Source: CAYJHC01 sp964370075
Lineage (GTDB): Bacteria > Bacillota > Clostridia > Peptostreptococcales > Anaerovoracaceae
Direction: 5' to 3'
DNA: 23,751 nt
Assembly (NCBI GenBank): GCA_964370075.1
Contig: CAYJHC010000023.1
Span: forward strand, 1 to 23,751
The translations under genes and the position numbers were made by a program. Numbering within the stretch: the stretch's first letter is position 1; each line of letters opens with the position of its first letter. Shown piece by piece: positions 1 through 8,731 of this stretch. The notes below the pieces were generated by a model, which saw only the letters and a program-made list of their open reading frames with translations, ran no database searches and was not told the DNA's origin.

Positions 1-18
1 AAAATAAATAAGTTAAAG

Positions 19-46
19 AAAAAGCGTACATATATGTACGCTTTTT
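19..46 (-). terminator. Bidirectional rho-independent terminator after rsmE
   Basis: This is a perfect palindrome with 14-nt arms; the folded core is GCGTACAT facing ATGTACGC. On the minus strand it lies about 70 nt past the rsmE stop and leads into a T-rich tract. On the plus strand it ends in six T residues. Either direction therefore gives a hairpin plus a U-run, which suggests that a plus-strand gene converges on it from beyond the left edge. Confidence 0.85.
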
Positions 47-113
47 TATTTGATATGATTAAATTGTTTAAGTACTTAAATCCTAATTATTAATGAACTT
101 GCAATTATTTTTA

Positions 114-896
114 CTATAGTTCTAACTCATAGGCTAGAATACTCAGGACACTTAGCGAAGCTGTTTCAGTCCTTAAAATTCTTGGACCTAATGTAACTGG
201 ACTTGCACCAGCTTCAACAAGAAGTCTAACTTCTTCTTGTGAAAATCCTCCTTCTGGGCCAATTATTACACCAATAGACTCTATCTGCCTACTTGAATTT
301 TGGGGAGTGCTTTTGATAATCAAGTCATTATGAATATTATTTTCTCTTAATAGTTCTTTTATAGTCTTGCTCTTCTCATTTTCATAAGGAAATACAATTA
401 GAGTCTTTCCTTCAAGATCTTCTAATGCCATCTTAAAGTTAATCGGCATTTTAACTACCGGAACAATTCCCCGTTTAGATTGTTTAGCAGCAGAAAGAGC
501 TATTCCATTTAATCTATCTGTCTTCTTTCCTTCTTTTTCACTTTTAGTCACTATTGATCGCTCCATAAAAACTGGAGTTATCGAATTTGCCCCTAGCTCA
601 ACGGATTTTTTTACTATTTCTTCTAACTTGCCTTGCTTTGGCACTCCTTGAAATATATCTATATCAACTGGAAGTTCTCTTTTTATCTGTGTTTTCTCTA
701 AAATTTCAAGTTCTACTTCCTCTTTTTCTATTGTGCTTATTTTACATAAATACTCTGTTTCATTTCCATCTGACACTTCAACCTTCTCTCCTACCTTTGT
801 TCTGAGAACCTTTGTCAGATGGTGAATTTCATCCTTATCAGCTAAAATAATTTTATCTTTTATTATTAGCTCTCTGTTAACGAAAAACCTATTCAT
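114..896 (-). CDS. rsmE: 16S rRNA (uracil1498-N3)-methyltransferase RsmE
   Basis: This enzyme makes m3U1498 in 16S rRNA of the 30S subunit using S-adenosylmethionine. The 260-residue product is of normal length for the family. The N-terminal part (starting MNRFF) resembles the PUA-like RNA-binding domain. The C-terminal SPOUT knot is clear, with a GPEGG motif and then LGPRILRTETA near the end. I placed the start at the ATG at 896 because a GGAG lies about six bases upstream. The ATG four codons earlier (908) has no Shine-Dalgarno sequence. The gene follows prmA by about 70 bp with no hairpin between them, so the two are probably co-transcribed, as in many Firmicutes. The identification is secure; the substrate is inferred from the family. 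Confidence 0.95.
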   Translation of the reverse strand: MNRFFVNRELIIKDKIILADKDEIHHLTKVLRTKVGEKVEVSDGNETEYLCKISTIEKEEVELEILEKTQIKRELPVDIDIFQGVPKQGKLEEIVKKSVELGANSITPVFMERSIVTKSEKEGKKTDRLNGIALSAAKQSKRGIVPVVKMPINFKMALEDLEGKTLIVFPYENEKSKTIKELLRENNIHNDLIIKSTPQNSSRQIESIGVIIGPEGGFSQEEVRLLVEAGASPVTLGPRILRTETASLSVLSILAYELEL

Positions 897-968
897 TTTA
901 TACTCCATAAAGTCATTAATATACTACCCATTTCCTATAGCCATTTTCAATTATACATTTAACTTGCC

Positions 969-1901
969 TTATTGTTCCATGTGGAAAACAAGGGCGCACC
1001 AATCGTTTTTTTCAACTGCCTTCTTTAATATAAACCCTCTATTTTCCATCTCACTAATAAGAGAATCCATTTGCTCAACTAATATTCCTGATGCAATAAA
1101 AATTCCACCCTCGTTCATATGTTGCTTTAGGCTATCAGAAAGATATATAATCAGTGATGAAATAAGATTTGCCACTACAATATCTGCTTTCAAATCCAAT
1201 CCTTTAATTAAATCTCCCTCTAACACGGTAATCTTGCTTTCCACATTATTGTTCTTTATATTTTCCTTAGCAACTCGCACTGCATCCTCATCTATGTCAA
1301 TTGCTGTTATTTTAGTAGCACCAAGCATTGCAGCTCCTATGGCCAATATCCCAGAACCTGTACCTACATCCAATACATCTTTGTTCTTACAATTATATTC
1401 TTCTAGTAACTCTATGCACATTGATGTAGTTTCATGTGTCCCCGTTCCAAAAGCCATTCCCGGATCCATTTCAATTACACGATCTCCATCTTTAAGATCA
1501 ACCTCTGATAAATTCCCCCATGATGGCTTCACTATTATATTTTCTGCTATTCTTTTGCTTTTATAATTTTCTTTCCACTTATGGTTCCAGTCTTCATCAT
1601 CAACCACATCACTCTCTACCTTAATAACAAACTTATTTGAAAGTTCTTCCTTTAATTCCTTTTCAAGAGATACAACTTTCTTTCTTTCTTGCATGTCAAA
1701 ATATAGAGTATATATATCCCCATCTTCCACTTTATTCTCATCTAAAAAATCCCATCTTGCTACTTTTTTAGATGCTAAAACATCTTCCCGGACTTGGATT
1801 CCTTCTACCGAAAACTCATAGTATTCCCTTTCAAGCAAAAAGAGACTTACCGCCTCTGTGTTCTCATTGTCCACATATATTCTTAATCTAATATATTTCA
1901 T
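969..1901 (-). CDS. prmA: Ribosomal protein L11 methyltransferase PrmA
   Basis: PrmA trimethylates ribosomal protein L11 with S-adenosylmethionine. The 310-residue product has the family landmarks in order: an N-terminal substrate-binding domain, a W-rich linker around residues 105-110, the PrmA signature DPGMAFGTGTHETT (146-159), the SAM-binding loop DVGTGSGILAI near 178-188, and a variant VANLISSLI in place of the usual VANI segment. The start is the ATG at 1901, with AGGAG six bases upstream. An open frame continues further upstream to 1991, but it crosses the ispH-rpsA terminator and has no better start. The upstream terminator touches this ribosome binding site (see findings). rsmE follows. 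Confidence 0.95.
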   Translation of the reverse strand: MKYIRLRIYVDNENTEAVSLFLLEREYYEFSVEGIQVREDVLASKKVARWDFLDENKVEDGDIYTLYFDMQERKKVVSLEKELKEELSNKFVIKVESDVVDDEDWNHKWKENYKSKRIAENIIVKPSWGNLSEVDLKDGDRVIEMDPGMAFGTGTHETTSMCIELLEEYNCKNKDVLDVGTGSGILAIGAAMLGATKITAIDIDEDAVRVAKENIKNNNVESKITVLEGDLIKGLDLKADIVVANLISSLIIYLSDSLKQHMNEGGIFIASGILVEQMDSLISEMENRGFILKKAVEKNDWCALVFHMEQ

Positions 1902-1906
1902 TATTT

Positions 1907-1911
1907 CTCCT
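1907..1911 (-). promoter_or_regulatory. Ribosome binding site that fixes the prmA start
   Basis: AGGAG on the minus strand lies five to six bases before the prmA ATG. It begins directly after the T-run of the terminator at 1912-1940, so the hairpin and the site are physically adjacent. Confidence 0.8.
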
Positions 1912-1940
1912 AAAAAAAAGTGGGTGTTGCCACCCACTTT
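1912..1940 (-). terminator. Rho-independent terminator of ispH-rpsA
   Basis: A ten-base-pair stem (AAAGTGGGTG with CACCCACTTT) and a four-base loop begin eight bases after the ispH-rpsA stop codon. Together with the T residues that end the stem, they run into an uninterrupted T-tract on the minus strand. The shape is textbook, but the prmA ribosome binding site starts where the T-run ends. prmA transcription therefore needs read-through, since no separate promoter fits in between. Confidence 0.92.
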
Positions 1941-1947
1941 AATCACT

Positions 1948-4059
1948 TTAGTATAAAGGTTCTTCTGATTCGTCTTTTGGCTCATCAACATCTAAATGTT
2001 TTTCTAGAGTTTCTGATCCTTCCCCTGTAGAATCCCCTGCCATTATTTCTTCAGTTACAACCAATTCATCTTCTGCCTCTGCAACTTCTTTAGTTACGTC
2101 GTCATAAGATCCTTCTTCTTGTGGTGCTGGGGTAATTTCTTTTATGCTTAAACTAATTCTCTTCTTCTCTTTATCGATTTCAAGAATCTTTGCAGAAACT
2201 TCTTCACCTAATACTAATTCTTCATTAATATTTCCAACTCTCTTATGCCCAATTTCAGAAATATGTACTAAGCCATCTAATCCTGGTTCTAACTCTATAA
2301 AGCAACCATATTCTTTAATTTGAACAACTTTGCCTGACACAACATCGCCTACTGCATACTTGTCATCAATCGTTGTCCAAGGCTCAGGAGTAGTTTGCTT
2401 AAGTCCTAGAGAAATTTTTCCGTTTTCTTCGTTCATAGAAAGAATCATAACATCTAACTCTTGACCTAATTCTAGAACTTCTTTAGGATGCTTTAACTTG
2501 CCCCAAGAAATTTCAGAAATATGTAAAAGTCCATCAACTCCACCGATATCTACGAAAGCACCATAATCAGTGAATCTCATTACAGTTCCTTTTACGATAT
2601 CTTTTTCGCTAACTTTACTCCAAATCTCTTGAATTATTTTCTTTCTTTCGTCAGCTAAATGCTGTTTTCTAGAGAATACAGCCTTCCCTCTTCTTTGGTC
2701 AACTCTTGTAACTCTTACATCAAAAGTTTGTCCAATGTACTCTTTAGAATCTTCAATATATTTATCAGACAGCTGTGATAATGGGATAAATCCTTGCACT
2801 TCTTTATAAATTGCAATTACTCCGCCGTTAACCTGTCTTACTACTGAAACTTCAATAAGCTCGCCATTATCATAGGCTGCAATGATTTCATCCCAGTGCT
2901 CTCCTGCTTCTAGTTTTTTTCTTGATAGAAGGATGTTACCATCTCCGTCATCATTTTTGATAACTTTAGCTTGAACTTCATCACCTTCATTGAAAAGTTC
3001 TGTTAACTTTTGTTCTCCTTCCATTGTAATCTCAGAAAGTGGAATAACTCCATCTTTTTTACATCCTAAGTTCACAATAATTTCTTTGTCTGTCACCTGG
3101 TGAATAGTTCCTGTAATCATTTCACCATTTCTTGGTAGTTTTAGTGACTTCTCGATTTCGTCCATGAAATCCATCATGCTTTGACCTTCAAATTTTTCGC
3201 TCATTTTGTCGAATACCTCCTCAATTGCGTAATCAGGCGTCGATGCACCTGCCGCAATTCCTATTCTATTATAAATAGCAACATTTTTCAATGGTAATTG
3301 ACTAATTTTTTCAATAAAAATACTATTTTTGCAATTTTGTGACGCAATCTCAAACAATTCTTTTGAATTCGAACTACTTTTATCTCCAATTACTATCATA
3401 TAGTCAACTTCTTCGGCTATTTTCTTGCACCCCTTTTGCCTGTCTGAGGTAGCTCTACAAATAGTATTCACTATTGTAGTATGAGAAAATTCACTCTCAA
3501 TGTAACTACTAATTTCTTTAAACAACTCTTTTTGAATCGTAGTTTGGGCCACTACTAAGAATTTATTCTTATCTTTATCTCTCTGAGATTTTAGTTGATA
3601 AGCCTCAGATAAATTTCTAATAACAATTGCCTTATTATCGCACCATCCATTAATTCCAATAACTTCTGGGTGTTCTTTTTTTCCAACAATTATAATGTTG
3701 TGATCTATTTTATACTCGCTTACAGTTTTTTGAATTTTGGCTACATAAGGGCATGTTGCATCTGCTAAATCAATAGATTTTTCCTTGGCAGCCTTATACA
3801 CTTCTTCTCCTACACCATGAGCTCGAATTATCAAATGTATATTTTCTGTTTCACTTATCTCCTCCAAGGAGGTAATTGTTTTTAATCCCTTCTCTTTAAG
3901 CTTTCCAATCACTTCTTTATTATGAATTATATTTCCGTAGGAATATACATTCTTCCCTTTATAAAGCTCTAATTCATTCTGTGCTTTTTCTACTGCCCTC
4001 TTAACTCCAAAGCAAAATCCTGCACAGGGAGCAATTTTAACTACTCTTTTCTTTTCCAT
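1948..4059 (-). CDS. ispH: Fused IspH (HMBPP reductase) and S1-domain ribosomal-type protein
   Basis: One 703-residue protein joins two activities. Residues 1-285 are IspH, the [4Fe-4S] enzyme that reduces HMBPP to isopentenyl and dimethylallyl diphosphate in the non-mevalonate pathway. The cluster cysteines are visible at C16 (GFCFGV), C103 (DATCP) and C201 (NTIC), with histidines H46, H81 and H130. Four S1 RNA-binding domains follow at roughly 311-382, 397-465, 484-555 and 568-641, then an acidic tail. Fusions of this kind are known in Clostridia. I chose the ATG at 4059. A TTG three codons upstream (4068) is possible, but neither start has a visible Shine-Dalgarno sequence. A strong terminator follows. 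Whether the S1 part acts on ribosomes is inferred only from its domains. Confidence 0.95.
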   Translation of the reverse strand: MEKKRVVKIAPCAGFCFGVKRAVEKAQNELELYKGKNVYSYGNIIHNKEVIGKLKEKGLKTITSLEEISETENIHLIIRAHGVGEEVYKAAKEKSIDLADATCPYVAKIQKTVSEYKIDHNIIIVGKKEHPEVIGINGWCDNKAIVIRNLSEAYQLKSQRDKDKNKFLVVAQTTIQKELFKEISSYIESEFSHTTIVNTICRATSDRQKGCKKIAEEVDYMIVIGDKSSSNSKELFEIASQNCKNSIFIEKISQLPLKNVAIYNRIGIAAGASTPDYAIEEVFDKMSEKFEGQSMMDFMDEIEKSLKLPRNGEMITGTIHQVTDKEIIVNLGCKKDGVIPLSEITMEGEQKLTELFNEGDEVQAKVIKNDDGDGNILLSRKKLEAGEHWDEIIAAYDNGELIEVSVVRQVNGGVIAIYKEVQGFIPLSQLSDKYIEDSKEYIGQTFDVRVTRVDQRRGKAVFSRKQHLADERKKIIQEIWSKVSEKDIVKGTVMRFTDYGAFVDIGGVDGLLHISEISWGKLKHPKEVLELGQELDVMILSMNEENGKISLGLKQTTPEPWTTIDDKYAVGDVVSGKVVQIKEYGCFIELEPGLDGLVHISEIGHKRVGNINEELVLGEEVSAKILEIDKEKKRISLSIKEITPAPQEEGSYDDVTKEVAEAEDELVVTEEIMAGDSTGEGSETLEKHLDVDEPKDESEEPLY

Positions 4060-4182
4060 ATTATTCAATAAAATGATTAATATACTTATATATCTCTTAT
4101 TAATTACTTTCTTAACTAATTTCCTTTATATTCTTATAGTTCAAATCAAAGACATTTTTATACTAATTCTTCAAAAGTTATA

Positions 4183-5463
4183 TTAATCCTTTTCATACTC
4201 CTTTCGCCTTTCTAAGTAATTTTTAAAAGCAGTTTCTTTACCATTTTCTGTAGGCCTATAATATTTTACACCTTTTTTGTATAAATTGTCTGGCAAATAT
4301 TGCTGAGTAACATATCCCCCATAGCTATGGGGATACTTGTAATTTATGCCTCTTCCTAAAGTCATTGAACCTTTATAGTGTGCATCTTTTAAATGATCTG
4401 GTACATCTGATATCTTACCGTGTTTTACGTCTGCCATAGCTTCATCTATTGCAGTTATTATGGCATTTGACTTTGGACAAGAGCAAAGGGTAATTACAGC
4501 ATGTGCTAAATTAATCCTTGCTTCTGGGAAGCCTACAATGAATGCCGAATCTACACAACTCTTAACAATAGAAATTGCTTCTGGGTAAGCAAGGCCTATA
4601 TCTTCACTAGCAATTACTAGAAGTCTTCTTCCTATTGTTTTTTCATCCATCCCACCGACAATCATTCTTGCCAAATAATGGATTGCTGCATCTGGATCAG
4701 AACCTCTAATTGATTTTTGAAAAGCCGAAAGTAGGTTATACTTATCTTCTTCCTTGTGAAAAAATGTAGCTTTTCTCTGTAAGGCTTCTCCTATTAGCTC
4801 CTTTGTTATTTTACCGCCTTCGCCAATGTTTTCAATTATAAAGCCTATTGTATCCAATGCTATCCTAGCATCTCCTGAAGAAAGTTCACTCAACATTTCT
4901 AAAGCACCTTCTTCTACTCTCAAATTCAGGTTTCCAAACCCTTTTTCTTTATTTTCTATGGTAGATTTGAGAATTTGAATTATATCCTTTTCTTTTAACG
5001 GCCTAAATTCATATATACTCCTCACCCTGCTTATTATAGCGTTATTTATAGCGAAATAAGGATTTTCAGTAGTGCTACCAATAAATTTGATTATGCCTTC
5101 TTCTAAGGCCTTTAAAAGGGAATCCTGTTGCAGCTTATTCCAACGATGAAACTCATCAACATATAAGTAAGTGATTTTCTTTTCTAGGCCTGTCGCTCTT
5201 ATTCGGCTAGTATCAATCACCTCTTTTAAATCTCTAATCCCTGTTGTTGAGGCGTTTATTTCCACAAAGTTTCCGTCCATTTCCTTGGCAATAATCCTTG
5301 CCAAACTAGTTTTGCCTGTACCGCTGGGTCCAAAAAAAATCGCGGAGTTAAAGGTTCTATTCATTATAGAGTTATATAATAAAGACCCTTTTCGAAAGAA
5401 ATGGGTCTGCCCTACAAACTCGTCCAAGGTTCTTGGTCTCATTCTAGTTGATAATGGTATCAT
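4183..5463 (-). CDS. rarA: Replication-associated recombination protein RarA/MgsA (AAA+ ATPase)
   Basis: RarA is a clamp-loader-like AAA+ ATPase that acts at stalled replication forks. The 426-residue product starts with the family's typical RMRPRTLDEFVGQ segment. It has a Walker A GPSGTGKT (45-52), a Walker B YVDEFHRWNK (101-110) and a sensor-1 segment GSTTENPYF near 129-137. The C-terminal MgsA tetramerisation region ends in a YYRPTENG-type stretch. The Walker B motif reads DEFHRW where most relatives have DEIHRF, a conservative change. The start codon overlaps the yerC stop by four bases (ATGA), so translation is probably coupled. No clear terminator follows within the 120 bp before ispH-rpsA. 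Confidence 0.93.
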   Translation of the reverse strand: MIPLSTRMRPRTLDEFVGQTHFFRKGSLLYNSIMNRTFNSAIFFGPSGTGKTSLARIIAKEMDGNFVEINASTTGIRDLKEVIDTSRIRATGLEKKITYLYVDEFHRWNKLQQDSLLKALEEGIIKFIGSTTENPYFAINNAIISRVRSIYEFRPLKEKDIIQILKSTIENKEKGFGNLNLRVEEGALEMLSELSSGDARIALDTIGFIIENIGEGGKITKELIGEALQRKATFFHKEEDKYNLLSAFQKSIRGSDPDAAIHYLARMIVGGMDEKTIGRRLLVIASEDIGLAYPEAISIVKSCVDSAFIVGFPEARINLAHAVITLCSCPKSNAIITAIDEAMADVKHGKISDVPDHLKDAHYKGSMTLGRGINYKYPHSYGGYVTQQYLPDNLYKKGVKYYRPTENGKETAFKNYLERRKEYEKD

Positions 5464-5750
5464 TTTAATTTCTCCAATATATTTTTATATCCATCTGCAC
5501 CATAATTTAAACATTTATTTATCCTGCTTATAGTTGCTGTGGATGCGCCTGTTTTTTCTTCAATTTCATGATAGGTTGTATTATTGTTTAACAATACTGC
5601 CACTTCCAATCTTTGAGCAATAGATTGTAACTCTTTTATAGTACATATATCTTCGAAAAATCTATAACACTCTTCTTCATTTTTTAAAGTTAGTATCGCT
5701 TTAAAAAACTGATCTATTTCATCAGTCTTGAACTTTGATTCATATGACAT
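5460..5750 (-). CDS. yerC: YerC/YecD-family TrpR-related DNA-binding protein
   Basis: This is a 96-residue helical protein of the TrpR-like helix-turn-helix superfamily. The recognition segment is TYHEIEEKTGASTATISRINKC, preceded by a helical region containing QSIAQRLEVAVLL, as in TrpR. No tryptophan-biosynthesis gene lies nearby, so the ligand and targets are unknown. A strong ribosome binding site (AGGAGG) precedes the ATG, and a near-consensus promoter lies about 40 bp upstream of it. The gene overlaps rarA by four bases, making a two-gene operon. The family assignment is firm; its biological role is not established by the sequence. Confidence 0.88.
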   Translation of the reverse strand: MSYESKFKTDEIDQFFKAILTLKNEEECYRFFEDICTIKELQSIAQRLEVAVLLNNNTTYHEIEEKTGASTATISRINKCLNYGADGYKNILEKLK

Positions 5751-5789
5751 ATCTCTACCTCCTAAAATTTCCCTTCTTCACTTTAGTAC

Positions 5790-5818
5790 ATTATATGACT
5801 AAATTACTATTTTGTCCA
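5790..5818 (-). promoter_or_regulatory. Sigma-A-type promoter for yerC-rarA
   Basis: On the minus strand, a -35 box TGGACA (five of six consensus bases) and a perfect -10 box TATAAT are separated by exactly 17 bp. They sit between the ctpA stop and the yerC start, so yerC-rarA has its own promoter regardless of read-through from the division cluster. Confidence 0.8.
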
Positions 5819-5833
5819 CAACTAGTATATTTT

Positions 5834-7006
5834 TTAAAAAAGGCTAATGGCTTTTTCTAGTTGATTATCCTCCTGAGAGTTTAGATCATATTCTACTTTA
5901 TAATCAGGAGTTATCCCCTCTCCATGAATTACATCCCCACTTGGGGTAAAGAATTGATTAATTGTTAAAGAAAATCCATCCCCATCAGTTGTTGGAGAAA
6001 TAATTTGTATTACTCCTTTTCCAAAACTTTGAGTTCCTACCACTTTGACACCTTGCTCTTGAAGTCCTGCCAAAAGCAACTCAGAACTACTGGCTGAATA
6101 TTCATTTGCTAAAGCTACTATAGGTAAATTGGTTTTTCCATTCTCCACTTCATAAGTTTCTCTGTCCCCATATTTATCCTCAGTGTATACAACTACTCCT
6201 TCATTTAACAGCATATCTGCTATGGCAATCGCCGAATCTACTAGCCCACCTCCATTATTTCTAAGATCAAGGACCACTCCTTTAACCTGTTTAGACTCCA
6301 TTTCATCTAATTCTTTCTCAAATTCTGAAGCTGTACTCTCATTAAAAGTGCTAATTCTAATTACCCCCACATTTTCATCTGTAATCTCACTAGTGACAGA
6401 AACTTCTTTTAGAATTTTCCTAGTCATCGTATATATTTTCTCTTCTCCATTTCTACTAAAGGTCGCACTAACATCAGTGTCTACATCCCCTCGCAGTGCT
6501 GATGAATATCCTTCCAAAGAATCATACGTTTTTCCTTCTACTTCCAAAAGTATATCTCCACTTTCAACCCCTGCAGCCTTAGCTGGAGAATCATCCATTA
6601 CACTTGTAATTTCAACCTCACCCTCGTCGTTATACATCATAACTATACCTACACCAGAATATTCACCTTCATGTGACTGAGATATTAATTCCATTTCCTC
6701 CAAATCTAAATACATTGAATATTCATCTTCAAGGCTATCAAATAAACTTCTATACAAGTTTTCAAATAATACTTCTTCATCCACCTCTTGATAATAGTTC
6801 CCCAATATCTCTTCAATAAACAAGTCCAACTTTTCATATCTATCATAAAACTCAGTTAGCTGTTTGTATTCTTCATTTGAAATTTGGGTATTCCCTCCAC
6901 CTGAAAGGTACTGCAGCTTTGTAAAACCAAAAAACAACAGACCTCCTGCTACAAATGCAGCTACAACAATCATTACAAATTTTTTCTTTGAGATATTAAT
7001 CATCAT
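5834..7006 (-). CDS. ctpA: S41 C-terminal processing protease (CtpA/Prc type)
   Basis: This is a membrane-anchored or secreted serine protease that trims C-termini of envelope proteins. In the 390-residue product, one N-terminal membrane segment or signal anchor lies at about 10-29. A PDZ domain follows at about 105-195 (GVGI..., then DSPAKAAGVESGDIL). The S41 catalytic domain holds LDLRNNGGG (247-254), the nucleophile serine in SASSSE (S306) and the general-base lysine in FGKGV (K330). The two first ATG codons are adjacent and either may be used. The start lies inside the 3' end of recJ (11-bp overlap), so the two genes are coupled. Position after ftsEX and the M23 hydrolase suggests a role in the division envelope, but the substrate is unknown. 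Confidence 0.93.
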   Translation of the reverse strand: MMINISKKKFVMIVVAAFVAGGLLFFGFTKLQYLSGGGNTQISNEEYKQLTEFYDRYEKLDLFIEEILGNYYQEVDEEVLFENLYRSLFDSLEDEYSMYLDLEEMELISQSHEGEYSGVGIVMMYNDEGEVEITSVMDDSPAKAAGVESGDILLEVEGKTYDSLEGYSSALRGDVDTDVSATFSRNGEEKIYTMTRKILKEVSVTSEITDENVGVIRISTFNESTASEFEKELDEMESKQVKGVVLDLRNNGGGLVDSAIAIADMLLNEGVVVYTEDKYGDRETYEVENGKTNLPIVALANEYSASSSELLLAGLQEQGVKVVGTQSFGKGVIQIISPTTDGDGFSLTINQFFTPSGDVIHGEGITPDYKVEYDLNSQEDNQLEKAISLF

Positions 7007-8660
7007 AATTATTCACTCTACTAATTCCTTTTACCTCTATTTGTGGGTTCCTCCATCTTTTGTACTCATTAACAGACAGATGCCCTAGCACATTAACTTT
7101 TATATCACTAAAAACCATGTTTTTTTCTAATTCTTTTGGAAAAAACATTATGCAGTCTATAGTCTTATTTGATTTAGATATCTTAAACTTAGCATGTTTT
7201 CCTTCATCTCCTACCGTTTTTTTATCAATAGTGGTAGCCTCAGAAACTTGAAAAATTATATTTTCATTACAAGTTCCAAATGGAGCCATTAATTCAACTT
7301 CTTCAGCTAGCTCCAAAGTGAGGTCTTCAACATCACAGATAATATCTGCTTTTATATAAGAAGAAAAAAGGTTTTTATCATTTTTTTTCATTACTCCAAT
7401 CTTATTCTTAATTCGTTCTCTTAATATAGGTAAATCCTTCTTTTCTAAAGAAAATCCACAGGCACCTTTATGCCCCCCAAACTTAAGGAAAATATCATTA
7501 TTATTCTTTAGAAATTCATGTAAGTCTATTGTGTCTACACTTCTAGATGTACCCTTTAGCCCTCCTTTTGAATCAGTAACAATAATTACTGGCCTATTAT
7601 AATCTTCTTTTAATCGTCCTGCTACTATTCCTGTAATACCTTCATGGGCATTTTCTAAATATATTACTAAAAAATCTTCTCCTGCACACTGTTGGCTGAT
7701 AGTCTCCTTGCACTTTTCTAGTATTTCCTCTTGTTCTTTTTTTCGTTTATTATTCTGACTTATGAGTGCTTCAATTATTCCCTCGACTTTACTTTCATCT
7801 ACCTCTAAGAAGAGTTCAACGCCTACTCTAGGATCTCCCATTCTTCCAGCTGCATTTATATGTGGAGCAATAATATATCCAATTGTTCGAGTAGATATAG
7901 TGCCACGATTTGCCCCTACTCTTTCTAAAAAACAAGCAAGATTTTTCCGATCTCCTCTAGCAAGACTCTTTAACCCATATTTCACAAAAGTTCGATTTTC
8001 ATCAACTAAAGGAACAATATCTGCTACCGTTCCAATGGCAAGCACATCTAAATAGTCATGTATAAACTTACTATCTAATCCACTTTTAATAAGTAGGCCT
8101 TGAGAAAGTTTAAATGCAACCCCACATCCTGCTAAATCTTTAAATGGGTAAGAGCACTCTTCCTGCCTTGGGTTAATCATTGAGCAGTCTAACTTTTCGG
8201 TACTGACTGTATGGTGATCAGTTATTAAAATATCTAATCCTATCGATTTTGCGTATTTAACCTCTTCATGGGAGCTAGCCCCACAGTCTACTGTAATAAC
8301 AATGTCTGTTCCGCTATCCTTAATCTTGTCTAAGGCTTCCTTAGACAGCCCATACCCTTCTTCAATTCTTAGAGGAATGTAATAGTTAACGCTATCTTTC
8401 CTTCCGATAATATGCTCTAATGTGTTTTTTAAAATTACTATAGAAGTAATTCCATCTGCATCATAATCCCCATAAATGCAAATATTCTTTTTTTCTTTAA
8501 TTCCTTTTAATACAAAATCCACTCCTGCTTCCATATTTAGAAGCAGAAATGGATCATATGTTTTTTGCGGAGTTTCTGAAAAAAATTCCTTAATGTCTTC
8601 TTCTGTTTCTATTCCCCGTTTGTTTAATAGGTCTAGAATAATTGGATTAATTTTTTTCAT
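6996..8660 (-). CDS. recJ: Single-stranded-DNA-specific exonuclease RecJ
   Basis: RecJ degrades single-stranded DNA 5' to 3' in recombination and mismatch or base-excision repair. The 554-residue product carries the DHH phosphoesterase motifs: DYDADG (65-70), VDCGASSH (124-131) and TDHH (147-150). A DHHA1 domain with GGHKGACG near residues 397-404 and a C-terminal OB-fold region follow. The length is at the short end for the family but no core motif is missing. A ribosome binding site (AAAGGA) precedes the ATG. The gene sits inside a cell-division cluster, starting 71 bp after the M23 hydrolase and overlapping the S41 protease by 11 bp. Function is confident; the context is odd. Confidence 0.95.
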   Translation of the reverse strand: MKKINPIILDLLNKRGIETEEDIKEFFSETPQKTYDPFLLLNMEAGVDFVLKGIKEKKNICIYGDYDADGITSIVILKNTLEHIIGRKDSVNYYIPLRIEEGYGLSKEALDKIKDSGTDIVITVDCGASSHEEVKYAKSIGLDILITDHHTVSTEKLDCSMINPRQEECSYPFKDLAGCGVAFKLSQGLLIKSGLDSKFIHDYLDVLAIGTVADIVPLVDENRTFVKYGLKSLARGDRKNLACFLERVGANRGTISTRTIGYIIAPHINAAGRMGDPRVGVELFLEVDESKVEGIIEALISQNNKRKKEQEEILEKCKETISQQCAGEDFLVIYLENAHEGITGIVAGRLKEDYNRPVIIVTDSKGGLKGTSRSVDTIDLHEFLKNNNDIFLKFGGHKGACGFSLEKKDLPILRERIKNKIGVMKKNDKNLFSSYIKADIICDVEDLTLELAEEVELMAPFGTCNENIIFQVSEATTIDKKTVGDEGKHAKFKISKSNKTIDCIMFFPKELEKNMVFSDIKVNVLGHLSVNEYKRWRNPQIEVKGISRVNNYDD

Positions 8661-8731
8661 TATGTATTCCTTTTTTTATTCAGTATTATTGTTACGCAAA
8701 CCTGGTCCAAAGATACCACGCTATATATCTT

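Noticed and set aside
964..1566. Plus-strand ORF of 200 codons antisense to prmA
   Set aside because: It is a shadow of prmA on the other strand. It has no ribosome binding site, its product is rich in S, I and P as expected from reading reversed AT-rich codons, and prmA has full family motifs.
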